64,000 bases of DNA. Source: Verticillium longisporum (taxonomy: Eukaryota > Ascomycota > Sordariomycetes > Glomerellales > Plectosphaerellaceae). The notes under the pieces are model-generated. The model saw only the letters and a program-made list of their open reading frames with translations, did not search any database and was not told the origin of the DNA. The DNA lies in assembly GCA_019188255.1 (NCBI GenBank), contig JAETXT010000011.1:1612001-1676000 (forward strand), read 5' to 3'. Positions 22,271 to 31,747 of the stretch are shown piece by piece (the first letter of the stretch is position 1; each line of letters begins with the position of its first letter). A program made the position numbers and the translations under genes.

Positions 22271-23986
22271 ATGGGAAGCCAGCCAGATCTGTCGAAGGAG
22301 CAATTGTTCCGAGACGCCAATCAAGCTCTCGACTACGATGTTCTCATTGTCGGCGCCGGCCTCAGTGGCATCTTTTCACTCCATCGAATGAGAGAACTTG
22401 GTCTGCGGACCAAGGTCCTGGAAGCAGGCCCCGAGGAAGGTGGAACATGGTTCTGGTAAGATGGCGGATCTCACCTGCAGCAGTCGCGTAGGACCCCTGC
22501 TTACATGCAGTTAGGAACCGTTACCCAGGCGCGCGATTCGACTCTGAGAGCTATTCATACATCTTCTCATTCTCACAGGAGGTTCTGGATGAGTGGGACT
22601 GGACCGAGCACTTCTCCCCCCAGCCGGAGACCCTGAAATACATCCAATATCTTACCAAGAAGTTTGACCTCAAGAGCGGCATGCAATTCAACACCAGGAT
22701 CAAGTCAGCGCATTTCCAGAAAGCGACACAGTCGTGGCTCTTAACGGATACGGACGGCAAACAATACACCTGCAGATACCTGGTCACAGCGATGGGCATT
22801 CTCAACGAGCCGACGCTGCCTAACATCCCCGGCGTGCATGACTACAAAGGCCAGGCCTGGCACACCGCCAGGTGGCCGAAGCACGCTTCTATGGAGGAGC
22901 TGAAGGGCAAGCGCGTCGGCATCATCGGTACGGGCGCAACAGCCATCCAGACGATCCAGGAGATCTACAAGTCCGTAGGCAGCCTAACTGTCTTCCAAAG
23001 AACGGCAAACTGGACTGCTCCACTGAGGAACAGCAAGATCAGCCCAGAGGAGATGAAGGAGATCCGAAAGAGCTACCCCGAAATTTTCAGGAAGTGCCAA
23101 GAGTCGTACGCGTGCTTCGTCCACGTCGGCAAACAGCCAGAGCGTCTTCGACATGACGGAGGAGGAACGCCACAAGCAGTGGGAGGAGCTCTACGCCCAG
23201 CGCGGCTTTGCCAAGGTCCTCAGCATCTCTGGCGATATTTACACAGACAAGGCGGCGAACAAGCTGTACAGCGACTTCCAGGAGAAGAAGATTCGCGCGC
23301 GTATTCGCGACCCCAAGGTCGCGGACAAGTTGATCCCCAAGAATCACGGCTTCGGCACTCGTCGTGTGCCCCTTGAGAGCGGATACTACGAAGCCTTCAA
23401 CGAGCCCCACGTCACCCTGGTGGACATCAAGGACGACCCTATTGAGACCGTCACCGCAAAGGGTATCAAGACGCAGAGTGAAGACTTTGAGTTCGATATT
23501 CTCATCTACGCCACGGGGTTCGACGCCGTGACGGGATCGTTCCGTGCTGTTGATTTCGAGGGCTTGAACGGAACCAAACTCAATGACGTATGGAGCGACG
23601 GTATCCAGACCTTCCTGGGTCTCACCGTCAAGGATTTCCCCAACATGTTCATGATCATGGGCCCGCACCAAATGTTCGGCAACATCCCCCGAAGCATTGA
23701 GTATGCGGTGGAGTGGGTTTCAGGGTTCATCCGCTATGCTCGGGATAACAATATCATCTACGCCGAGGCCACGGAGGAGGGAATGGCCAAGTGGACGGAG
23801 CATGTGTGGAAGTGTGGCGAAGGACTTCTCGCGAACGAAGTTGATTCTTGGATGACGGGTGTGAACAAGAATTTGGCGCACAAGCAAAAGAGGTCGATGA
23901 CCAGGTATAACGGGCCGGCACCTGGATACAGGGGCCGATGTGAGGAGGTAAAGGAGAGGAGCTATTCGGACTTTGCATTAGCATGA
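22271..23986 (+). CDS. Flavin-dependent Baeyer-Villiger monooxygenase (second copy, one frame change)
   Basis: Exon 1 (22271-22455) ends with GGTWFW and carries the FAD motif GAGLSG at residues 28-33. Exon 2 starts at 22515 (NRYPGARFDSESYSYIF). The BVMO fingerprint is present as YKGxxxHxxxWP with Tyr replacing the usual Phe, followed by the NADPH motif GTGATAIQ. Near 23120-23130 the frame that reads ESYACFVHV stops making sense and the protein continues one frame over (SQSVFDMTEEERHKQWEE). One extra base in GTCGGC at about 23127 would explain it, and no GT-AG intron of normal size fits. Intended length is about 551 residues, ending at 23986. It is either a recent pseudogene or a sequencing error. 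The substrate is probably a ketone and is otherwise unknown. Confidence 0.82.
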
Positions 23987-24344
23987 TAAATTGCGTGGGC
24001 GCTCATCATTGGAAGTTTTATTGTTTATTTCATGTGTAAAAAGTATGAATGACTCGACTGAATATGAGATCCACGAATTGCCCAGTTTCTCTGCTTTCTC
24101 GCATCCGGGTCGGAGACTCTTCGTCTGCCTTGTGACAAGGTTGTCAATCCCATAGGCAACACAGTCACCCCAATTCCGGCCCGTGTTCTTACATGGAACA
24201 TCCAAACTGCTTCTTTTGTTCAGGATTTTCATTCATTTCATTTTGCGAGGCTGTAGAGATAGGCTCTTCATACAACTCAATCTCAGAGTTTCCGTACGAT
24301 TCCATTTTCTCCGCTGACGCAGTATCATAAGGTAGTTACAACAA

Positions 24345-25469
24345 TCATGGTCCTTCCGTCTTGACCAGGAATTCATTGGCCTTTGGCTGCGACAGGGACC
24401 ATCCGACACTATGTGCTAACACAGAATCCCATCGCTTCGACTGGGATAGGTCTCCAAACCGTCGGAAACCGTGTGGCACGCCCTCAAATACATAAGTATC
24501 AGTAGGTACTCTATCGAAATCAAATCACGTCAGCTTCGGCCAATGTTGTTTCTTTTCACTCACTTACCCAGCTTCGGCTAAGAGTTGCGAGTAAAGCAGT
24601 CCCTCATCCCTCAAGGGATCCAGCCCGGCAACACCAAACGTGGTCGGAGGTAAGCCCCTCACGTCGGCCACTGAAGCATTCCCGGGGCACAAACGAAGAT
24701 CTGCAGGATCGGGTGTACCAACTTGGAGCAGCTCGGTAAACATGCGAACAGTTCGCATCGGAAGTAGGGCGGAATTCTCATTCTCCTTGTAGGACGACAC
24801 CGAGGGGTCCCTCAATTTCTTGAGTTGCGGCTCGTATGCCTCAAAGCCCACCAGACAGGGAATCATGAGAACCTGGCCGGCGATCTCCGGATAATCCTTT
24901 GTTGAAGGTTCGCCCATGTTCTTCCGAAGAACCAGAGACGCTGTGAGTTGTGCTCCCGCGGAGATGCCCCCGACAATCACCTGATCAGGATCCCCCCTCA
25001 CCAAGTCGATGTTTTTGTGAAGCCAGATGAATCCGTCCTCTGCGTCGTCCCAGGCGGTTGGATATGGGAACTTGGGTGTGTGCCGGTAATTCACGTGCAA
25101 AACAGCAACCTGAGCACTCGTGCAAATCCAGGAGCAGGTGGCGTCTTCTGTGCCCAGGGTTCCCATCAGAAAGCCGCCGCCGTGAAAGAACAGGAAGACC
25201 GGAAGCCGATCATCCTGAGACGCTGACGAGGGACGATAGAGGCGAGCCTCAATGGCCGAACCGTCTCTGGTTGGGATTGAGTAGTCCTGGGTCTGGACCA
25301 AGCCCTTCATCGATTCCATCGCCTTTGCAGCGGCTTGTTCACGGGTTTCGTTCATTTTCTTCTGAAGATCCACTGGTGAGATCCCCGCGCTCGCCGATGA
25401 GAACGTGATGGTCTTCTCGGTAGCTCTCCATTCGTCGCTTGCGCCTCCATATTGAGAGAAGTCGGCCAT
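24345..25469 (-). CDS. Alpha/beta-hydrolase esterase, hormone-sensitive-lipase family
   Basis: Two exons (25469-24568, 24510-24345) give 355 residues. The oxyanion motif HGGG is at residues 96-99 and the nucleophile elbow GISAG at 168-172 (Ser170). The acid Asp lies in the GLDPLRDEG block (about 284). The catalytic His lies in GVPHGF (about 314). That His is only recovered by using the intron GTAAGT...TAG, so the single-exon frame is incomplete. I prefer the start at 25469 (MADFSQYGG), a typical opening for fungal HSL-type esterases, over 25526. Members hydrolyse short esters and lactones; the bacterial caprolactone hydrolase ChnC belongs to this broad group. It converges with the second BVMO and is divergent from the SDR. 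Confidence 0.92.
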
Positions 25470-25718
25470 ACTGGGCAGAGAGGAACGCGTGTATCCAAGG
25501 GTGTCAAGCAGATTTGTCGAGTTCAAGTCGGAGCATCACCTTCAAAAAGCTGGTGGATCTTCCTGCCCACCGAGTTCACCAGGTGACAAACGCCAGTCCG
25601 GCAACCTACAAACAATACTCCTCTACTGTGCTAATTATCATACACTGAAATGTTCTTCCCCGCAATCGGTAGGTATTGTTGAGGCTCAACCCCGCCCTAT
25701 GCGGTCATAGCCGTGTGC

Positions 25719-25749
25719 CTCGGTATGCCGCCGAGTGCGCCATACCGAG
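25719..25749. promoter_or_regulatory. Inverted repeat between esterase and SDR genes
   Basis: Perfect 9-nt arms CTCGGTATG (25719-25727) and CATACCGAG (25741-25749) flank 13 bases containing CCGCCG. The site lies in the 482-base divergent region (25470-25951) that must drive both genes. It contains CGG/CCG triplets, so a Zn2Cys6 operator is possible. Nothing else is recognised in this region. Confidence 0.4.
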
Positions 25750-25951
25750 TACGGATACCCGACGCAATGCAGGCATGCCGTGTTATCGACAGCAGCAATA
25801 CAGGCAAAGGAGGCTTCGGGCCAAAGTTCTTCAATGGTGTATTATACCTTGAAGCATCCCTACAATGATCTGATTAGTGGAATACATCTTGAATGAGATC
25901 AAGTTACTCACCGAATCATACCATCCTGACTAGGTTCTTTTGTTGCCGATC

Positions 25952-26857
25952 ATGTCGCACCAATCCTCCGACCCCCCTTCTCGATCTTTCGAAGGCAAAG
26001 TCGCCATTGTCACCGGCGCAGGCTGTGCAGGTGACGGCATCGGTAATGGTCGCGCCATCTCCATCATGCTTGCAGACGAAGGCTGCGATGTCGTCTGTCT
26101 AGATCGCGACTTGTCGTGGGCTGCCAAGACGGCCGAGATGGCTAACTCCAGGCCCGGGCGCGGGAAGGCATTGGCAGCTCAGGGCGATGTCACTTCTGCA
26201 GCAGACTGCGAAGCTGTGGTCAAGCTTGCCCTGGAAAACTTTGGCAGGCTAGACATTCTGGTCAACAATGTGGGCATTGCAGGCGCGTCTGGGACTGCCG
26301 TGGACGTCGACATGGAACAGTGGACATCGAGCCTGAACGTCAACGTCTCTAGCATGGTTCTGATGGCCAAGTATGCCGTCCCAGCCATGGTGAAGAACGA
26401 GGGAGAGCAAAAGGGCGCCATCATCAACATGGGTAGTGTTGCAGGACTGAAAGGTGGAACACCACATCTCCTGTATCCTACCAGCAAGGGTGCTATCGTC
26501 AACATGACAAGGGCCATGGCAGCACACCATGCGAAAGACGGGATCAGAGTGAACTGCGTCTGTCCAGGGGTAAGATTCGATCCATCTGGTTATCATAATC
26601 AGGATGAGGCTAACGTCATGGTCAGATGCTTTACACGCCAATGATGTATGCAGGAGGTATGAGTGAGCAGGCGAGAGAAACAAGGAAAGGCAGGAGTTTG
26701 CTCGGAACCGAGGGAACTGGATGGGACGCATGCGGCGACTGTTTTTCTCGCCAGCCCGCACGCGAGGTGGATTACTGGTGTCATTCTTCCTGTCGATGCT
26801 GGCACCACAGCAGCTGTAGGAATTGGCATGGACAAGAGCGCTAGCGTCAACGGATAA
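25952..26857 (+). CDS. Short-chain dehydrogenase/reductase (one frame change near the C-terminus)
   Basis: Exon 1 is 25952-26569 and exon 2 starts at 26626, with a 56-nt intron (GTAAGA...CAG) joining CVCPG to MLYTPMMY. The classical SDR motifs are TGAGCAGDGIG at residues 21-31, NNVG at 105-108, Ser162, and YPTSK with catalytic Tyr175 and Lys179. The start at 25952 (MSHQSSD) is preferred to 25940. In exon 2 the frame reading GTEGTGWDA breaks at about 26727-26737, and the family-like end (ATVFLASPHARWITGV...) continues one frame over to 26857. The usual WDVxxAxxFLAS spacing fits a 2-base loss slightly better than a 1-base gain. Without correction the last ~35 residues are nonsense. It likely interconverts an alcohol and a ketone with NAD(P). 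Confidence 0.82.
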
Positions 26858-26900
26858 ATAGCCGCCAAGTGATGAGTTAGAGTCTTATTTTCATGCAAAA

Positions 26901-28274
26901 CTATGGAATGATCGCAAAGCGAGATTCGATCTTTCCCTGCGTCAGGTCTTTCAATACTTGGTCGAACTCGTTGAGCTTGCCAGTTTCCACGTGAGGTTTG
27001 ATCTTGCCTTCAGCAATCAACTGAAGAACCTCCTCGACGTCTCGGACTTGACTGCCGTAAGAGAAGATGTACACGAGTCTCTTGCGTGTGCCGATCTTCA
27101 TGTGGATTGTGTTCTCAGTGTTAAGGCTGCCGATGCACAGCAGCTTGCCTCCTCGTCGGACTGACGCCCAAAGTGTTAGCAAATGCGAGCATAGAGTGAC
27201 CTGAGTAAGCGTGTAGGAATAAGACTTACCGATATGTTGTGCATCATCGAATGTTTGGTGGGTACCAACAAAGTCAAGCACCGTATCGATCTGGTAACCG
27301 TTGTCAACCACGAATTCAGTAACCGACATGCCAACAGGAACCAGATCCTCCTGCGAGACACCCAGAGCAACAGCTTTGTCTAGAAGCTGCTGGCGTATTT
27401 CCGAGATGATGATTCGACATCCAAGATTCTTCAAAATCTGAAGCGCATTAAATCCCAAACCGCCCAGGCCGAAAAGAAACACGGTCTCGTTGCTCTTGAT
27501 CTCTCCCCGCCTGGTGATAGGGTGGTACGCCGTGGCTACAGCATCCGTCGAGACGGCTGCTTCAGCGGGTGTCACGCCCTTTGGTACATGGATCAGACCC
27601 CTCGCATCGAGTGCTGCATACTCGGCGTGGAAGCCATCCTGGCCGATTCCCGAGTGATGGCCAATCTCGCAGAGTTGGGCCAAATCACGAGAGCATTCGT
27701 TGCAGTCGGCACCGCCGCATCCAGGGACAGCATGCATTGCGACGACGTCGCCCTGTTGCCGTCAGCACAGTGAAGCTGTAGAAAAACTATCGGTAATGCA
27801 ATTTCCTACCAGCTTGAACTTGGAGTCCTTGACTTCTGGCCCAAGGGCCACGATTTCTCCACAACCTTCATGACCCTAGTCGGTGGTGTGAGTTTAACCC
27901 AATTTTCAGGCTTAGGGAAATGAGTGTCTGGACTCACGAGCGTGAAGGATTCCTGGAACCATGCAGGCTGCTTTTCGATGGTGACGAGTGAATGATCACT
28001 GCGACAGACTGCGGATGTGTAAGTCCACGCCAGCCTTTCAAGCAATCCAGGGCGTGGCTGCAGGCATACCCCCAGAAGCTAAGATCTTGCACAGAACCCC
28101 TGTCGGCGGCGTCTGCGGGACGGGGACCTTCTCCCAGACCTGTGTAGAGAATCAAACAGCACGTCAGTATGGGCATGGACCATGACATGGGATGCAGCTC
28201 AAGTCACTTACGGGCTCAGGGTTGCCCCTGTGCTTCCGCCAAGCGAACATGGTCTGCGGGATAGTTTGCGTCAT
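26901..28274 (-). CDS. Zinc-dependent alcohol dehydrogenase (medium-chain)
   Basis: Six exons (28274-28212, 28139-28070, 28008-27938, 27875-27810, 27752-27230, 27160-26901) give 350 residues, every junction keeping frame. Catalytic zinc ligands are Cys46 (VCRSDH) and His70 in GHEGCG. Cys102, 107, 110 and 118 form the structural zinc lobe, with an unusual C-x4-C first spacing. The cofactor motif is LFGLGGLG. Length is typical for the class. The enzyme oxidises or reduces alcohol/aldehyde pairs with NAD(P). At the far end of the cluster it could oxidise a hydroxy acid produced after lactone opening, as ChnD does in bacteria; this is inference. It is convergent with the SDR, 43 bases apart. Confidence 0.92.
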
Positions 28275-29465
28275 GGTGCGGCTGGGAGGTATCGTAATCA
28301 ATTCAAGTGACAGTGCTGTATCCAGATGGTGCAATCAGGGGTGCTTCACTCAATATCCCCAAACCAGCAGCATTCTCATTACTTCAGTACTTGGACTTTG
28401 TGCATTTCTCGTAGCTGGTCCGAAATGCGGGGAAACCGCCATCGGCAGACAGATTGGAGCGGACATTGTGGCCGGCTAACCATTCTCAGGCATTGCCGCC
28501 ATAGCTTCGTAGCGTCACTCCAACCCGCCCCGGCCTGGCTGGTGTGGCTCTACCAAGGTGGACCAGGAGATTTGCTCATGGCATCCTATGTCCGAGGATA
28601 GCCGGTTCCAGGAGTTGACAGAAGCTCTGCCATCCCGTGCGCACAAGAATAGCCATGTTGTTGTCGTCTGGAGAACCTGTTAGATAAGCCACCTTGTGTC
28701 ATATTGGATGTTGGATGCCAGGTATCAAGTAGAAGCTAACGGAGTGAATGTGCTGTGCCGTGGAAACTTCTTCAAAGAGGCATTTGAGGAGAATAATCAA
28801 TGTCGTGTGGGCACCACTAGAGAGGGTTTGTCGACCGGATCATGGCCCCTCACTGTAGCTTTGCGATGATGGCAGGCAAATTCGATCAAGATACAGTACC
28901 CCATTTATAAAGCAGCTGTCTAGATCATCACGTCGGCCCCTGAGGTTTCGTCATATGATGACGCCGTACAAATGAGTCCATCATACTTTGTATTCCACCG
29001 CTGCCAGCTTGCCTTGCTTTCACCGGATCAGAACAGAATATCATGATGAGAACGAAAGACGAATCGCAGTTGGTTAGCTATATGTGAGCACACTCCATCT
29101 ACAGAGCCCCCCCTGTCCTGCGTCGGGTGAACCATTTCCACTCCCCCACCAGCCATGACCCCCATTCCACCCATTGCGAACGACGAGATTTGCTGAGGCG
29201 TGGGACACGCGCCACTAGCCTTTCCCTCCTCCTCAGTTCCAGGAGCGCCAGACCATCTTGAAAGGAAGGGCAGAGACTACGACCGACACCTCATCCGCCC
29301 GGACCACCCCGCCCGACCACCTGCGAGTGTACGATAAAAGAAGACGTTGCGCGATTGAAACACAGACGACGAACTCGCAATCCTGAACTCCGACCAAAGA
29401 ACTCATTCCTGAACCAACCGAATGACGTTAACCGGGCTAACGATGGGAAAGCTGCTTCTCCGTCA
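28275..29465. other. Intergenic region, no gene seen
   Basis: About 1.2 kb between the start of the alcohol dehydrogenase and the stop of CCR4. It should contain the dehydrogenase promoter (a TTTATAAAG TATA-like box is at about 28912) and the CCR4 3' end. Confidence 0.55.
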
Positions 29466-31633
29466 TCAGCGCTTGCCACCACCGCTGCCGCTTCCTGATC
29501 CAAAGTCGGGTTCCACGATTGCCTTTTTGTCTTTCCTTGCTTTGACAACAAATTCAGCCATGATTTGCATGTGGTCCGACGGGAAATGCCAGTGAGGGAA
29601 CGCCGGGACACGCTTGAGGTATTCGGCATCGGGAGGACCGAGGAGGTCAACGACTTCCAAGGTGTTGGTTGAGAACCAGAGATAATCGATGACATCGGTG
29701 AATCCTGGCGTGTAGTTTGTGTAAGGCAGCTGGTCGGGCGTGCCGTGCGTCGGGGCGTAGGCGTCGCGCAGGCTGAAGGGGTGCTCGATGCCGTCGCGAG
29801 TAAAGTTGCCGTACTGGAAGCTTGCGAGCTCCTTGTGGTCAGGCGAGACCCGGCCTTGGGCCAAGAGTTCGTACACGGAGCTGTCGAATGTCGAGTTGAA
29901 GTCACCGCAAACGAGAAGGGGTATATCGGTGACATTGCGGTACTCTTGGCGGGGCGCAGGCTCCGCGACAGGGCATGCCTTGGCGCCTGATCCGGAGAAT
30001 GCAAAGGGCGTCTTGTCCTTCACGGCGGCCATACGCACCCGACGCTCCGCCAGGATGGCGACTAGCTCCAAGAGAATACCCGTCTGGATCAGCTTGACGT
30101 CTGCCAGAACCGACTCCCATGCCAGGTGACCGTTGACAAGGATGAAACGAGCGCCGGTCTGCCGGCTCTCTAGGAAGATGACCACAGCGATGTTGTCCTT
30201 GGGCATGACGCGGTTGAAGACATCATGCTGGTTCTTCATGTCTGGTCTGTTAATGGCGATGGTCGCGAATTCAACAACGTGCTTGTCGAGCAGGATGAAT
30301 TTGCTCGCGTTGAAGAAGGTGGCACATCCATCGACGCCGAGGGCATCTCGCTCATTCATGGTCTTGGCACGAGTCTTGGGCCACTGTACGCCCCTGTACT
30401 CGTATTTTGCCAGCTCGGGGCTGAACTCTTCCTTGAAGGCTTCGGTCGAGATTTCCTGCAAACAGAGGAAGTCCGCCCTCTTCTCGCCAATCTCTTTGTA
30501 AATCAGCTTCTTGCGATATTCCCATCCGAGAGGTTCTGATGGCGTGTATCCGTAGGTTTGGGGTGTTGCGTATTTGTCACAGAGAACGTTCCACGACATG
30601 ACCTTGATTCTCTCCAGGCTGGGGTTGACGTCCTCCTGAATCGTAACGAACTTCCTCTCCATCGGCTCGGGGGGTTCTGAAAAGTGTTAGTCAGCAGCCA
30701 GACCATCCATTTTTTTAGGTAGAAGTAGCTACCTTCGCCCTTCTCCTTGAGCATGTGGATCAAAGTCTTAGTTCCCTTCTCCGCAAGAGTGCTCTTCTGG
30801 GTGGCGTCAAGGGGGTTGCCCTCTAATCCCAATTGTTCGAGAAGATGCATGGAGCCCAGTTCGAACGGCAAGACCTTGATCTGGTTGTTGAAAAGGAGAA
30901 GCTCCTTCATGTAGGTGCACATGCCGAGCTCAGGGGGAAGAATTTCGATTTGGTTGTACGAGGCTTCGAGAAGACGCAGCTGGCGCAGCTGGCCGATGGA
31001 GGCGGGAAGATGCGAGATCTTGTTCGAGGCAATGTACAGCTCGCTCAAGAAAGTATAGGCAAACAAGGCAGGCGTTAGGTTTCGCAGCCCTTGACCGCTC
31101 ATGTCCAGATTGTGCCACGCCTGAGGGCCTCTTGCTTTCTCGACGCTGTATGGGCGCCTCCTATCGTCCGTGTCGGCATCGCCAGAGGGGTTCTTGCCAG
31201 ATGGAGGAGACGGATAGCCGATGCCCTTATTCTCGGCCGCCTTAAGTCGAGCGTAATAATGTGGCTGGTTCTGATCCGTCATGGCTGTGGGGGCAGGCCC
31301 GGCCTCCTTGTGCATGCGAAGCTGCTCGGCCCAGTGTTCACTGATTGGCTGGGCCTGACCTCCACGGGTGGTCGATGTGTGGCCATTTTGCATGGCATTG
31401 GTAAAAGGGCTTGCGCTCGACATGACGCCCGATGAGTAGGATGAATGGTGCCCCAGGACGGGCCCATTGCCGTTATGTCCCGCATGGTCTTGCTGCCCGG
31501 GCTGGTGATGCTGAACGTGGCCCTGCTGATGGTGTTGTCCCTGCTGGTAGTTGAACTGAACAGGCATGCGCTGACCGCCGAGGGTGCCGTTCATGCGGGA
31601 GTTGTGACCCTGTTGGTGGTTCTGGGAGAACAT
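29466..31633 (-). CDS. ccr4: CCR4 deadenylase (leucine-rich repeats plus exonuclease domain)
   Basis: Two exons (31633-30733, 30676-29466) give at least 703 residues. The N-terminus is Gln/His/Asn-rich. It is followed by leucine-rich repeats about 175-290 ([21 protein letters not shown] and similar), which bind the POP2/CAF1 partner. After the 56-nt intron comes the exonuclease-endonuclease-phosphatase domain with its metal and catalytic blocks [31 protein letters not shown] and [11 protein letters not shown]. It is the catalytic subunit of the CCR4-NOT complex, shortening mRNA poly(A) tails. The same frame stays open for 37 more codons upstream (to a stop at 31745-31747) and reads like protein ([11 protein letters not shown]). 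A 5' coding exon is therefore likely and the true start may lie upstream. Confidence 0.93.
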
Positions 31634-31747
31634 GCCGCGTGTCTGGGCGGCCTCGAAGCCGGTTGTCGTTTCGAAGAGATTACGGAAGGGGCGGAAGTCG
31701 AGGAGTTTGGGTTTCGATTTGGGGCGAGTCGTGGCTGGAGGTGTTTA

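Noticed and set aside
23106..23136. A 31-nt GT-AG intron to explain the BVMO2 frame change
   Set aside because: Shorter than workable fungal introns and it would delete residues that look conserved.
28890..28905. GTACCCC/GGGGTAC as a cluster-wide regulatory motif
   Set aside because: The 7-mer also occurs outside the cluster (for example near 44758) and several chance hits are expected in 64 kb.
29291..30004. 237-codon minus frame overlapping CCR4
   Set aside because: Out of frame with the exonuclease domain, which is unambiguous.
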